Under the pieces are notes generated by a model that was given only the letters and a program-made list of their open reading frames with translations, had not been told where the DNA came from and did not search any database. 64,000 nt of DNA from Rubrivivax sp. (GTDB lineage Bacteria; Pseudomonadota; Gammaproteobacteria; Burkholderiales; Burkholderiaceae_C), in the NCBI GenBank assembly GCA_030653385.1, contig JAURZM010000063.1, positions 309,798 through 373,797 on the forward strand, given 5' to 3'. Shown piece after piece: positions 51,283 to 61,000 of the stretch. Both the position numbers and the translations under genes were made by a program. Numbering within the stretch: position 1 is the first letter of the stretch; each line of letters opens with the position of its first letter.

Positions 51283-52563
51283 ATGGAGTCGGGGAAGGAG
51301 TCGGGGGTGGACGGGCAGCGCTTTGCGATCGGTGGGCGCGTGGTCGACGCCGACGACCCGCAGCTGCAGGACCTGCTGGCTCAAGCCTACGAGGCGCCGG
51401 GCCGGCCGCGCTGCCTGTGCGTGGCAGGCGGCGTCGAGATGTACGTCGCCTTCCATCGCCACTTCCAGATCAAGCGCATGCCCGAGACCGGGGACCGGCA
51501 CCACCCCGCCTGCCCGAGCTACGAGCCGGGGCCCGCGATGTCGGGCCTGGGCGAACTGGTCGGCGACGCCATCGTCCAGCTGGATCCGGCACGGGTGGAA
51601 CTGCACGTGGACTTCCCGTGGGCGCGTGTACCCGGGCGGCCTGGGGTGAGCCGCGAGCCTGCCGATCCGTCGGAGGTCGGCCGCACCCGTCGCCGGATGA
51701 GCCTGCGGGCGCTGATGCACTTCCTGTTCGAGCGGGCCGGCTTCAACCGCTGGTCGCCGGCCATGGCCGGGAAGCGCAACCAGGCGGTGCTTCACAAGTA
51801 CCTGATGCAGGCCGCCGAGGCGATCCAGGTGAAGGGCGAGCCGTTGTCGAACCGGCTGTACGTGCCGGAAGCCTTCAGCGAGTCCGCGAAGGCCGAGCAG
51901 GCCGAACGGCGTCGTGCCCGGCTGTCGGTGCTGCAGCCGCAAGAAGGTCGACAGCCGTTGGCTTTGGTTCTGGGCCAGTTCAAGGGCTGGGAGTCGGCGC
52001 CTGCGGGCGCGCGCATCTGGATCCGCCACATGCCGGACGCACCCCTGCTGTCAGACGCGCGGACCTGGGCGCGGGTGCAGCGCGGCTTCGCGCCACTCTT
52101 CGAGGCGCTCGACTCGGACGGAGGGCGAGGGCTGCGCCTGATGCTGGCGGCGCTGATCCGGGCACGCCGAGAGCACACCTACGAGGTCGACCTCGCCACT
52201 CTGATGCTGACGAGCGAGGAGTGGATTCCGCTGGAGGGTGTGCACGAGGCGCCGCTGGTCCGTGCGCTGGTGGCGCAGGGACGGCGGTTCGTGAAGCCGC
52301 TGCGGTACGACGCGCGGACGGCGGCGGGATTCGCGAATGCCATCTTGCTGGATGCGGGCCCGGAGCCATTGCCGCTGCACGTGCTGAATGCGTTCATGTC
52401 GCCGATCGACGCGAAGACCAAAGACAGGGCGATTGCGCAGGCGGGTGGTCGCTCGTGGGCTTGCCTATCCGTTGGACCGATACCAGAGCTACCGGAAGCT
52501 GCTGAGCTACTCGAGTCCAAGATCAGAGCCGACGCCAGCGAGCGTCGATCGAAGATGTCTTGA
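51283..52563 (+). CDS. DUF1173-family protein
   Basis: This 426-aa protein fits the DUF1173 family found on conjugative and integrative elements, function unknown. A metal-binding-like stretch C-L-C-V-A-G-G-V-E-M-Y and H-H-P-A-C-P-S-Y lies in the first 80 residues, and R-A-L-M-H-F-L-F-E-R-A-G-F-N-R-W follows near 145. The ATG at 51283 and a GTG at 51307 with GGAG at good distance are both possible starts. It follows the recombinase-like gene by 32 bp, probably in one transcript. Confidence 0.82.
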   Translation: MESGKESGVDGQRFAIGGRVVDADDPQLQDLLAQAYEAPGRPRCLCVAGGVEMYVAFHRHFQIKRMPETGDRHHPACPSYEPGPAMSGLGELVGDAIVQLDPARVELHVDFPWARVPGRPGVSREPADPSEVGRTRRRMSLRALMHFLFERAGFNRWSPAMAGKRNQAVLHKYLMQAAEAIQVKGEPLSNRLYVPEAFSESAKAEQAERRRARLSVLQPQEGRQPLALVLGQFKGWESAPAGARIWIRHMPDAPLLSDARTWARVQRGFAPLFEALDSDGGRGLRLMLAALIRARREHTYEVDLATLMLTSEEWIPLEGVHEAPLVRALVAQGRRFVKPLRYDARTAAGFANAILLDAGPEPLPLHVLNAFMSPIDAKTKDRAIAQAGGRSWACLSVGPIPELPEAAELLESKIRADASERRSKMS

Positions 52564-52644
52564 GGTTGCGGCAGTTCACCGAAGAACATCGGAGTCTCGC
52601 TTCCGGCCAGAAGCCGTCGCCGGGGCTTGCGCCCGAAAGCCGAC

Positions 52645-53646
52645 CTACTCCCCGCGCGACTTCGACGCTCGCCCTGGACGGCTTGCGTACCAACGTGGCC
52701 GGACAGCAGAAGGTCTTGCGCCGAACGCCTCGCCGCACTTCGTCTCGATGGGAGCCAAAAGGTCCGTGAGGAAGCCGACGAAGCCCTGAACGACCGCATC
52801 CCGCTTCGACTCCGGGCGGATGAGCGCGCTGAACGGCGGCGAGTCGCTGCTCTCCCAGTCGACCAGCACCGGTTGCAGAAGGCCGTCGCGAACGAACGGC
52901 CACACGGACAGGTCGGCGAAGCGCCCGACGCCCTGACCCAGCAGCACGGCCTGCAGCACGTCGTCACGGCTGGCGCAGGTGAGCCAGCCGGTGACGGCTA
53001 CTTCCTCGACCACGCCATCGCGCATATGGCGCCACAGGTCCAGGACGGTGCCTTCCGGACTGCGCACGAGGAGACAGGCATGGTTCGCCAGCTCGGTGGG
53101 TCGGACCGGAATGCCGTGGAGCCGCCAATAGGCGGGGCTGGCACAGACGATCAGCCGGCTCTGCGCCAGCGGCCGCTGCACGAGGTCCACGCTGCCGGGC
53201 CATCCCAGCGCCACCAGGACGTCGACGCCTCGGGTAGCAGTGTCCGTGACGGTGAGGAAGTCCACCGTGCGCAGGTCGATGTGCACGTGGGGATGGCGCT
53301 CGTGCCATTCGGATAGCGCCGGTACCAGCAGTGCGCGCGACAGCAACGGCGGCGCGCCCACGACGAGCGTGCGGGCACGCCGCGTCCCCGGCGCCGTCAG
53401 TGCTCGTTCCGCGTCGGCCAACTGGGCCAGCAGCGGCGTGCAGCTCTCCAGGTACTGCGCACCGCGTGCGGTGAGCGTCAGGCCCTGCGTGCTGCGGTCG
53501 AGCAACTTGACACCCAGCTCACGCTCCAGCGAGGAGACCAGCTTGGTGACGGCCGGCACGCTGACGTCGAAGCGCCGCGCAGCCGCCGAAAAGCTCCCCT
53601 CCTCAACGGCAGCCACGAAGTAGTGCAGAGCGCGCAGCTTGTCCAT
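52645..53646 (-). CDS. LysR-family transcriptional regulator
   Basis: This 333-aa LysR regulator has its helix-turn-helix at residues 4-63 (L-R-A-L-H-Y-F-V-A-A-V-E-E-G-S-F-S-A-A-A) and a substrate-binding domain after residue 90. The C-terminus is longer than usual, with a basic tail. It is divergent from the membrane protein / TctC-like / glycosyltransferase set and probably regulates it. The region looks like chromosomal cargo between core element genes. Confidence 0.93.
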   Translation of the reverse strand: MDKLRALHYFVAAVEEGSFSAAARRFDVSVPAVTKLVSSLERELGVKLLDRSTQGLTLTARGAQYLESCTPLLAQLADAERALTAPGTRRARTLVVGAPPLLSRALLVPALSEWHERHPHVHIDLRTVDFLTVTDTATRGVDVLVALGWPGSVDLVQRPLAQSRLIVCASPAYWRLHGIPVRPTELANHACLLVRSPEGTVLDLWRHMRDGVVEEVAVTGWLTCASRDDVLQAVLLGQGVGRFADLSVWPFVRDGLLQPVLVDWESSDSPPFSALIRPESKRDAVVQGFVGFLTDLLAPIETKCGEAFGARPSAVRPRWYASRPGRASKSRGE

Positions 53647-53763
53647 GGTCGATCGGCCCGGGAACACCTTAACTTTTGGTTCAGATGCATTGTGCCCGCA
53701 GGATGCTTTCGCGCCTTCGGGCAGGCTCCTACAGTGGCCCCATCGACAGTCTGGAGCGCACCC

Positions 53764-54114
53764 ATGAACACTGCAGCCCTTGCCACCGACCGCGTCGCGG
53801 AACGCATGCGTGGCCCGACCTTGCTGGGTGGCGCGTTCGCGCTCTTCAACGGCCTTCGCATCGTCGCCTACCTTCCCACGCTGGCAGCGATTCAGACCAG
53901 CGGCCAGGCCGATCAGCACTCGCTGTTCACCTGGCTGACCTTCCTCGGCGCTAACTTGACCATGGCGCTTTGGCTGCACGAGCAGAACGCGCGGCGCATC
54001 AACCGCGCGGTGGCCGTCAATGCCTTTAACGCCTTCATGTGCGGCGCCATCTCGGCTTCCATCGCGTGGCTGCGCTGGGTGCAGCCGAACCCCGCCTTCA
54101 CGAACCTGTTTTGA
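53764..54114 (+). CDS. Small multi-pass membrane protein (116 aa)
   Basis: Three hydrophobic segments are visible (L-L-G-G-A-F-A-L-F-N-G-L-R-I-V-A-Y; L-F-T-W-L-T-F-L-G-A-N-L-T-M-A-L; N-A-F-M-C-G-A-I-S-A-S-I-A). The family was not recognised. It is the first gene divergent from the LysR regulator and ends 13 bp before the TctC-like gene, so it is probably co-transcribed with it. Confidence 0.78.
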   Translation: MNTAALATDRVAERMRGPTLLGGAFALFNGLRIVAYLPTLAAIQTSGQADQHSLFTWLTFLGANLTMALWLHEQNARRINRAVAVNAFNAFMCGAISASIAWLRWVQPNPAFTNLF

Positions 54115-54127
54115 CCCGGAGGATTCC

Positions 54128-55102
54128 ATGCGCCAACTCCTGCTCGCGATCGCAGCATCGATGGTCCTGATCGCCCCCGTCGCCGCATCGGCACAGACCG
54201 CCGCGGCGGAAGGCTTTCCGTCGCGGCCTTTGCGCATGCTGGTGCCCGTGCCGGCCGGCGGGCCCAGCGACTTCATCGCGCGCCAGGTGGCGCAGCAGCT
54301 TTCTGCTTCGCTTGGACAGGTGGTGACCGTCGAGAACAGGCCGGGCGCCAACGGGCTCGTCGCTGCCCGCGAGGCGCTGGCTGCGCCGGCCGACGGTCAC
54401 ACCTTGCTCTATGCGCCTGGCTCGATGATCGCCACGCCGCTGATGGCCAAGGGCTCGGGCCTGGACTGGTCACAGGATCTGGCGCCGCTGGGCAAGGTCG
54501 GCCGGGTGCCGTTTGCCCTCGCCGTTCACCCCGGCGTTCCGGCCCAGACGCTTTCCGACCTCGTGAGGCACGCGCGGCAGCAGCCTGGCGTCCTGAACGT
54601 GGCCACCAGCACTCCCAGCGAGGTGCTGGCCGCGTCGCAGTTCATGAAGGCAGCCGGCATCCAGCTCACGCGGGTTCCGTACAAAGGGGGAACCCAGGCG
54701 CTGCCCGACCTGCTGGCGGGTCGTGTGCAGCTGATATTCGGGCCGCTGTCGCTGCTGCAGCCGCAGGCAAAGTCGGGCGCGCTGCGCATCCTGGCTACCC
54801 TGGCGCCTGAACGCAGCGCCGCGTTGCCCGACGTTCCGACCATGGCCGAGGCCGGGATGGGTGGCGTGGACGTGCCCACCTGGCAGGGCGTCTACACGAC
54901 AGCCAAGGTGCCGGCGGCCACCCGGGCCCGACTCGCCGCCGAAATTGCCGCCGTGGTGGCTCGGCCGGAAACGCGCGTGGAGTTCGAACGTCGCTTGTTG
55001 GCCGTCGAAGGCGCGTCACCCCAGTCGCTGGCGGCGACCATCACGCATGAACTGACGGTGTGGTCCGCGCTGATCGATGAGTACAAATTGACCGCCGATT
55101 GA
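54128..55102 (+). CDS. Bug/TctC-family periplasmic solute-binding protein
   Basis: This 324-aa exported binding protein of the tripartite tricarboxylate receptor (Bug) family is greatly expanded in Burkholderiales. A signal peptide ends at A-S-A-Q-T-A. Family motifs are R-M-L-V-P-V-P-A-G-G-P-S-D, V-E-N-R-P-G-A-N-G, V-P-Y-K-G-G-T-Q-A-L-P-D-L and L-P-D-V-P-T-M-A-E-A-G. No TctA/TctB permease is adjacent, as is common for this family, so the ligand is unknown. Confidence 0.94.
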   Translation: MRQLLLAIAASMVLIAPVAASAQTAAAEGFPSRPLRMLVPVPAGGPSDFIARQVAQQLSASLGQVVTVENRPGANGLVAAREALAAPADGHTLLYAPGSMIATPLMAKGSGLDWSQDLAPLGKVGRVPFALAVHPGVPAQTLSDLVRHARQQPGVLNVATSTPSEVLAASQFMKAAGIQLTRVPYKGGTQALPDLLAGRVQLIFGPLSLLQPQAKSGALRILATLAPERSAALPDVPTMAEAGMGGVDVPTWQGVYTTAKVPAATRARLAAEIAAVVARPETRVEFERRLLAVEGASPQSLAATITHELTVWSALIDEYKLTAD

Positions 55103-55117
55103 GCGCCGCACTCGACG

Positions 55118-56347
55118 ATGCGCGTTCTGTTCTGCACCACTGGCGGGCTGGGACACCTGCTGCCGCTGCGCCCGCTGGCCTCGGCGTTACGCAGCCGAGG
55201 CCACGAGGTGGCCTGGGTGACGGCACCTGATGCCTTGCCGGTGCTGGGGGGCAAGGGGTTTGATCTGTTCGCGGCCGGTCCCACCTTCGAGGCGAGCCGC
55301 GGTCGGTTCCGCGCGGCACATGCCGGTACGGCGTCACTGTCCGGCGAACGGCTGTCGGCGTATACCTTTCCGAGGTTGTTCGGCGCCGTACTCGGGCCCG
55401 AGATGTTGGAGGACGTGGACCAGGCTGTGCGGCACTGGCGGCCCGACATCGTGGTGAGCGAGCGGGCAGCGCTGGCCGTGCCGCTGGTCTGCGAGAGCTT
55501 GGGCCTGCGCCACGTGACCCATGGCTACGGCTTGCCGCCGCCGCGCGAGTACCTCGAAGACGCCATGCGCTTCTTCGAGCCGCACTGGCGGGAGCGTGGG
55601 CTTGAGGCACCCGTCGACGGTCGACCACATCGTCACCTCGACCTAGACATCGCGCCTGCGAGTCTGCTGCCTGGAGTCGCGCCCGCGAGAGGCAGCGTGT
55701 TTCGCTTCAACGCCTATCGACCGGACCCCGAGAGCCCGTCTGCGCTGCCTGACCGGCTTCGGGCCGCGCTGCGGCGATCGACCGCGCGGAGACCGCGCGT
55801 GTATGTGACGTTCGGTACCGTGTTCAATCGCAGCGCCGCCCTCAACGCCGCCGCCCGGGCCGCGGCCCGGGTCGGCGCAACGGTGGTCGTCACGGTAGGT
55901 GCCGATGGCAATCCGCACAGCCTCTCAGCGCTCGGTGCGCACGTGCACGTTCATCGGTTCGTGGATCAGGCTTCCCTGCTGCCGCACTGCGACGTGGTGG
56001 TCTCGCACGGCGGTGCAGGGACGATGCTCGGGGCGGCGGCTCATGGCGTGCCGCATCTGGTCCTGCCGCAGGCGGCAGATCACTTTCGAAACGGGCGCGC
56101 ACTCTCGGCTGTCAGCGCGGGCTGTACCGTCGATCCGGAATCTCAAACTGTGGAGGCGGTGACTTCTTGCCTGTCGACTGTGGTGACGTCGGCCGCACTC
56201 GAGCGGGGAGCCAGGACGCTTGCCCGGGAGATGGCTGCGATGCCGGATGTGTCCGCGGCAGCCATGGAGGTGGAGCGTTGGAACGCTTGTGCGCTGACGG
56301 ACCGCAGATCGAACGACCGCAGTTCAGATAGCGGGACGTCGGCTTAG
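55118..56347 (+). CDS. UDP-glycosyltransferase family 1 (macrolide/steroid-type) glycosyltransferase
   Basis: This 409-aa GT-B enzyme has the N-terminal T-T-G-G-L-G-H-L-L-P-L-R-P-L-A motif. The nucleotide-sugar-binding segment reads H-V-H-R-F-V-D-Q, then S-H-G-G-A-G-T-M-L-G-A and P-Q-A-A-D-H-F-R-N. The acceptor is not predictable; relatives modify small hydrophobic molecules. It begins 15 bp after the TctC-like gene. Its last 20 residues are polar and may be tail sequence specific to this copy. Confidence 0.92.
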   Translation: MRVLFCTTGGLGHLLPLRPLASALRSRGHEVAWVTAPDALPVLGGKGFDLFAAGPTFEASRGRFRAAHAGTASLSGERLSAYTFPRLFGAVLGPEMLEDVDQAVRHWRPDIVVSERAALAVPLVCESLGLRHVTHGYGLPPPREYLEDAMRFFEPHWRERGLEAPVDGRPHRHLDLDIAPASLLPGVAPARGSVFRFNAYRPDPESPSALPDRLRAALRRSTARRPRVYVTFGTVFNRSAALNAAARAAARVGATVVVTVGADGNPHSLSALGAHVHVHRFVDQASLLPHCDVVVSHGGAGTMLGAAAHGVPHLVLPQAADHFRNGRALSAVSAGCTVDPESQTVEAVTSCLSTVVTSAALERGARTLAREMAAMPDVSAAAMEVERWNACALTDRRSNDRSSDSGTSA

Positions 56348-56513
56348 GGCTGGAAGCAGGTGCATGTCGCAGCGGCATCAACGACAGCGGCAACGCTGAG
56401 CGGGCGTTCGGAGCGAAATCTGTTCAGCTGCGTCATGAGCGCGGGGTTGAAAGCACGGGTCGAGGCGGGACGATGGTTCGTCGGAATCCCCCGACGCCCA
56501 CCGAGGAACGCCG

Positions 56514-57827
56514 ATGGCCTCTTCTCCATCCCCCGATCCCCGGCCTGCCGTCGTGCTGCACGGCGGGCCTGTGGCTCTGCCCACCCTGCTGGGCAACGGT
56601 ACGAACGGAACGCCCCGCCTGCCCACGGGCGGAAAGATCCGCGCGGGCATCAAGGTCTTGACCCGCCGGGCCGCCGAGGTGCCGCGTGCACAGGCGATCT
56701 ACGACCAGGGCCTGAACCAGGGCCAGTCGTTCGACCAGATCGAGCGTGCGCTGGCCGAGGCCTGCCCCGAGCTCAAGAGCCCGCTCGTTCCACGCAACGT
56801 GCCGTGGTTCACCGTGCGCGCCCAGGACTTCCCGAACCCGGAACTGGCGTCGCAGATCCTCGACCTCCATGGCGAGGACCGCGGCGAGGGCCGGCGCCTC
56901 TACCGCTTTCCGGTGGTGTTCCCGACCGATCGCTGGCAGAGCGTGATGCCGCATGAACTGGCGACCTGGGGTGCGCAGGACAAGCGCTTCTGGTCCGAGT
57001 ATTCGACCGACGGACGGTGGCGCCACTGCATGACGCACGCACCGGTGCCGGTGGACGCGACGGGGCGCCGCACGGTGCGGCTGTTCGGCGGCCGCAAGGC
57101 GATCCCGCGCGAGGACAACGGCGGCCTGTGCCAGCCGGAGTGCTGCCCGGAGTACCAGCAGCGGCAGTGCAACCTCACCGGACGCTTCCTGTTCTTCATC
57201 CCCGGCATCCGCTCGATCAGCGCCTTCGAACTGCACACGCGCAGCTTCTACGCGATGAATGCGGCGATCCGCACCTTCGAGACCGTGGCGTTCCTGCGGG
57301 GCGGCCGGCTCGCCGGATTCCTGGACCGCCAGGGCACGCCGTTCTACCTGACCAAGCGGCTGATGGACGTGGCGCACATCGATGACCATGGGCGGCCTGT
57401 CCGGGTGCCGCAGTGGATCATCGAACTGGAAGCGCCTGTCGACGTGGCGACCCTCATGCGGGAGCAGGACGATCAGGACACCGTGCTCCTGCAGGCCGAT
57501 GTTGCCGCCCGCGTGCTCCAGGGGCACCGGGAGAACGCTTCCTCGACGCCAGGGCAGGGACCCGAGTCCGTCGACGAACCTGTGGCTGCGAGCGACCCCG
57601 CGGCAGACGGCATGCCGCCCACGCTGGAGCATGTGCTCGGGCGGCTGGCCTCGATGGGCGTGCCTGCTCAGGCCTGGCTGAGCTATGCGGCCACGCGCTG
57701 GGGTCCTGGGTGGAAGCTCAATCCGCAGGGGCGGCAGCGGGCCTTTGGCGAGCTGGAGCGCTTCCGGAACGATCCGAAGGGCTACGCGGACAAGGTCAAC
57801 GCCGAACTTCAGCAGGTGGCATCGTGA
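56514..57827 (+). CDS. Gp3/RDF-like protein with cysteine cluster
   Basis: This 437-aa protein has a region resembling Gp3-like recombination-directionality-factor proteins, which are often annotated on conjugative elements as hydrolase or metal-binding proteins. The key segment is C-Q-P-E-C-C-P-E-Y-Q-Q-R-Q-C-N-L (about 202-217) followed by G-R-F-L-F-F-I-P-G-I. The GTG of the SbcD-like gene overlaps its stop. Function is uncertain; the link with SbcCD-type genes suggests DNA processing. Confidence 0.6.
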   Translation: MASSPSPDPRPAVVLHGGPVALPTLLGNGTNGTPRLPTGGKIRAGIKVLTRRAAEVPRAQAIYDQGLNQGQSFDQIERALAEACPELKSPLVPRNVPWFTVRAQDFPNPELASQILDLHGEDRGEGRRLYRFPVVFPTDRWQSVMPHELATWGAQDKRFWSEYSTDGRWRHCMTHAPVPVDATGRRTVRLFGGRKAIPREDNGGLCQPECCPEYQQRQCNLTGRFLFFIPGIRSISAFELHTRSFYAMNAAIRTFETVAFLRGGRLAGFLDRQGTPFYLTKRLMDVAHIDDHGRPVRVPQWIIELEAPVDVATLMREQDDQDTVLLQADVAARVLQGHRENASSTPGQGPESVDEPVAASDPAADGMPPTLEHVLGRLASMGVPAQAWLSYAATRWGPGWKLNPQGRQRAFGELERFRNDPKGYADKVNAELQQVAS

Positions 57828-59227
57828 CCGCGTCGGAACGACCGCCAGGCGGAACCGGTGCGCACCGTGCGGAGGTGCCGTGCATCCCGGATGGGCATCC
57901 GCGAGCGCACGCTCCGCACCGTCAGGCGCATCGCTTGCGGGTGGCGCATCTGTCCGACCTGCACTACGGGCCGCGCCACCTGGAGGAGGCCGATCGCTGC
58001 TTCTCGGCGGCCGTGGACCGCGCCATCGAACTCGCCGTCGATGTGGCCGTGATCTCCGGGGATGCCACCGATCACGCCCTGGACCTGCATGCGCCCGCAG
58101 CGTTGCGGCTGCTGGCGCAGGTGCGGCGGCTGGCCGATCATTGCCCGGTGCTGATGCTCCAGGGCACCTGGTCGCACGAGCCACCCGGCACCCTGTCCGT
58201 GTTCACGATGCTTGGCGGCCGCCACCGGGTCTTCGTCGCGGACCGGATCGGTCAGGTGGCGTTGATGGTCAGCGCATCGTCTCGGGACCTGTCGGCGACC
58301 GATGCGTCTGCTGCCGACCTTTGGCTCGTGTCCGAAGGCCCGCGATTCGCAGAAGTGCCGCCTGGCGCCAGGGCACTGTTCACCTGCATTCCCTCGATCA
58401 ACAAGGCGGCCGTTGCGGCATCGGTCGGCGCCACCGCTGCCGCTGAGGCCCAGGGCGAGCAGCTCGCCCGGCTGCTGCAGGGCTACGCCGGCATCCACGG
58501 TGTGGCCCGTGCTGCCGGCGTGCCGACGCTCGCGGTGTCGCATGGCACGGTCTTCGGCTGCGTGACCGAGCACGGCGTGCCGATGGCCGGGTTCGACCAC
58601 GAGTTCACCACCGGGGCGCTGTTCAGCACCGGCGCGCAGGCCACCTTGCTCGGCCACATCCATCGGCACCAGGCCTGGACCCAAGGGGAGGGCGAGCGGC
58701 GCCAGTGCATTGCCTACGCCGGGTCGATCGGTCGCTTCCACCACGGTGAGCAGGGCGACAAGGGGTTCCTGCTGTGGGAATTCGGACCGGACGGGGTGGA
58801 CTGTCGCCTCGAACCGACTCCTGCGAGGCGGACCCTGGACATCGTGTTCGAGGGCCGACCCGACCTGGACCAGTTGAGAGAGGCGGCGAGCGCGCAGGAA
58901 CTGGCCGGCGTCAGCGTGCGGGTCCGATGGGCCGTGGCCGAAGAGGACCGGCATGAGGTGGACCGCGGTGCCATCGAGCGTGCCCTGTCCGGCGCAGCCG
59001 ATGTCCTACTCGAAGGGCGGATCGTGCCCGTGGTGCGCACCCGCGCGCCCGGCATCTCGCAGCTCGTCAGCCTGGCCGACAAGGTCAGGGCCTGGGCCAC
59101 GGCGACGGACGTCCACGCACCGCCGCTCCTGCAGTGCCTGGAAAGGGTGACCACGACCGATCCCGAGGACATCGTCGCTGAGGCCCTGGCGCTGCGTCCC
59201 GGCGATGTTTCGGGAGCTGATGCGTAG
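57824..59227 (+). CDS. SbcD-like metallophosphoesterase
   Basis: This 467-aa calcineurin-like phosphoesterase resembles SbcD/Mre11 nuclease subunits. Motifs are L-S-D-L-H-Y-G, V-I-S-G-D-A-T-D, a W-S-H-E, V-S-H-G and G-H-I-H-R-H. The first 37 residues are a His/Pro-rich extension. Translation starts with GTG at 57824, overlapping the previous stop as GTGA. The partner ATPase gene should follow; its remnant is now 2.6 kb downstream, with an amino-acid-export cassette between. Confidence 0.88.
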   Translation: MTASERPPGGTGAHRAEVPCIPDGHPRAHAPHRQAHRLRVAHLSDLHYGPRHLEEADRCFSAAVDRAIELAVDVAVISGDATDHALDLHAPAALRLLAQVRRLADHCPVLMLQGTWSHEPPGTLSVFTMLGGRHRVFVADRIGQVALMVSASSRDLSATDASAADLWLVSEGPRFAEVPPGARALFTCIPSINKAAVAASVGATAAAEAQGEQLARLLQGYAGIHGVARAAGVPTLAVSHGTVFGCVTEHGVPMAGFDHEFTTGALFSTGAQATLLGHIHRHQAWTQGEGERRQCIAYAGSIGRFHHGEQGDKGFLLWEFGPDGVDCRLEPTPARRTLDIVFEGRPDLDQLREAASAQELAGVSVRVRWAVAEEDRHEVDRGAIERALSGAADVLLEGRIVPVVRTRAPGISQLVSLADKVRAWATATDVHAPPLLQCLERVTTTDPEDIVAEALALRPGDVSGADA

Positions 59228-59370
59228 CGCGAGCGGCCGCTGGTGTACAGACAGCTGGCGCTTTACCTGCTCCGAGCATGACCCGCTGACGACCCATTCC
59301 TGCCTCTGGGGTCGGTGAAAACCAGCCCATCGGCTCGATGCGCGGCGTCGGCATCCGGGTGTGATTCACG

Positions 59371-60267
59371 TCATGGTGGTCGCAGCGCCCGAGTCGCTGC
59401 AGCAACCAACTCGCGGCTCAACCCTTCGATCAACGATGAGGCCGCGCGCGCATGCTGCCAGTACAGCGGCACGTCCAGCGGCGATTGAGGCACCAGTTCG
59501 ACCAGTGAGCCGTCGCTGAGTTGAGAGGCGATCAACACCTGCGGATGAAGACCCCACCCCATACCAGCCAAGGCCGCTGCGACAAAGGCATGGGGAGATG
59601 GCACGGCATGCCTAGGGAGTTCGACTTCCCGATGGCAAAGGCGCCGCACCCAACGCGCCTGCAGATCGTCTTTCTTGTTGAAGACCAAGCTTGGCGCCTG
59701 AGCCAGGCTCCCCGCTCCGACACTGCCGCGGAAGTAACGCGCCACGTATTCCGGGCTCGCAGCCGCGACGTAGCGCATGGCCCCCAGCGGCCGACTGTTG
59801 AAGCCCGCCGGGGGCCGTGCTGTTCCGGTGACGGCCGCCAGCACCGCGCCGCTGCGCAGCCACGCGGCGGTGTGATCTTGGTCATCCACCAACAGCTCAA
59901 CAAGCACGGGAGCATCGGCCGCGTAGGCGGCGACCGCTGGTGCGAACCAGGTGGCCAGGCTGTCTGCATTGACGGCGATTGGCAGCGCGACGCGGGTGAG
60001 CCCCTCCGGGGCCAGCGCCGGCAGCGCACTCTGCAGTTCCTGTTCGAGAAGCCGCACGCGGTCGACGTGCTGGCACAAGCGCCGACCCGTGTCGGTGGCT
60101 CGGCACGGTTGACCGCGAATCACCAGGGCAGAGCCCACCCGCTCCTCGAGCGAACGGATGCGCTGAGACACCGCCGATGGCGTTACGAACAGCGCCTGCG
60201 CCGCGCGCTCGAAGCTACCCTCCCGGATGACGGCGGCCAGGGCGGAGAGCGCCGCGTAATCGAGCAT
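59371..60267 (-). CDS. argP: ArgP/LysG-type LysR regulator
   Basis: This 298-aa LysR regulator of the ArgP/IciA group controls arginine/lysine exporters. Its N-terminus M-L-D-Y-A-A-L-S-A-L-A-A-V-I-R-E-G-S-F-E is typical of the group, and it is divergent from an argO-like exporter gene. The 75-bp intergenic region carries two 16-bp direct repeats. The gene is chromosomal in type and here sits inside the element between the sbcD- and sbcC-like genes. Confidence 0.9.
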   Translation of the reverse strand: MLDYAALSALAAVIREGSFERAAQALFVTPSAVSQRIRSLEERVGSALVIRGQPCRATDTGRRLCQHVDRVRLLEQELQSALPALAPEGLTRVALPIAVNADSLATWFAPAVAAYAADAPVLVELLVDDQDHTAAWLRSGAVLAAVTGTARPPAGFNSRPLGAMRYVAAASPEYVARYFRGSVGAGSLAQAPSLVFNKKDDLQARWVRRLCHREVELPRHAVPSPHAFVAAALAGMGWGLHPQVLIASQLSDGSLVELVPQSPLDVPLYWQHARAASSLIEGLSRELVAAATRALRPP

Positions 60268-60269
60268 GG

Positions 60270-60314
60270 TTTAGTTCAGCTTCATCGTGATTAGTGAGTT
60301 TAGTTTGTCTTCAT
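60270..60314. promoter_or_regulatory. Direct-repeat operator between argP and argO homologues
   Basis: The repeats tttagttcagcttcat (60270-60285) and tttagtttgtcttcat (60299-60314) are 13/16 identical and lie in an AT-rich spacer. They are likely ArgP sites controlling the exporter. Confidence 0.55.
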
Positions 60315-60342
60315 ATGCCGAGACGAGCAAGCTTGCGGCGCT

Positions 60343-60990
60343 ATGAACTCTGCAGCCACTTCAGCTCTCGCCTTCCCGGTGTTCGTTCAAGGCTTGGCCT
60401 TGAGCTTCGGGCTCATCGTCGCGATCGGCGCGCAGAACGCATTTGTTCTGCGCCAGGGGCTGCGCCGCGAGCATGTGGGCGCCGTGGTCCTGTTCTGCGC
60501 GGCGGCGGATGCGGTGCTCATCGCCGCCGGTGTCATGGGCATGGCGCAGGCGCTTGGGCGTAGCCCCGGCCTGGCGCGCGCCTTGGCTCTGGCGGGCGCC
60601 GCGTTCCTCGCGGTCTACGGCTGGCGGGCGATGCGGCGGGCGATGCATGTCCACAAGCTGGATGCTTCGGCGGCCGGCTCGTCGTTGTCGCTGGGCGCTG
60701 CTGCGGCGCAGGCGGCCGCGTTCACGCTGCTCAATCCGCATGTCTATCTGGACACCGTGCTGCTGGTGGGCAGCATCGGCGCGCAACAACCGGCTGCGCT
60801 TCAAGGCTGGTTCATCGCGGGGGCCGCCGGTGCCAGCCTGGTCTGGTTTTCGTTGCTGGGTTTCGGCGCGCGATGGCTCGCGCCCTGGTTTGCTCGGCCG
60901 AAGGCTTGGCAGGTGCTCGACGGCTTGATCGGTGCGACCATGTTCGTGCTGTCAGCGCTGCTGGTGCGGCACGCACTCATCGGCATGTAA
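60343..60990 (+). CDS. argO: ArgO/LysE-family amino-acid exporter
   Basis: This 215-aa inner-membrane exporter of basic amino acids is of the LysE type. The signature G-L-I-V-A-I-G-A-Q-N-A-F-V-L-R-Q-G is near the N-terminus, and F-T-L-L-N-P-H-V-Y-L-D-T lies in the middle. About six transmembrane segments are visible. It is divergent from the ArgP-like regulator and followed after 10 bp by the PaiB-like gene. Confidence 0.93.
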   Translation: MNSAATSALAFPVFVQGLALSFGLIVAIGAQNAFVLRQGLRREHVGAVVLFCAAADAVLIAAGVMGMAQALGRSPGLARALALAGAAFLAVYGWRAMRRAMHVHKLDASAAGSSLSLGAAAAQAAAFTLLNPHVYLDTVLLVGSIGAQQPAALQGWFIAGAAGASLVWFSLLGFGARWLAPWFARPKAWQVLDGLIGATMFVLSALLVRHALIGM

Positions 60991-61000
60991 AGGACTACGG

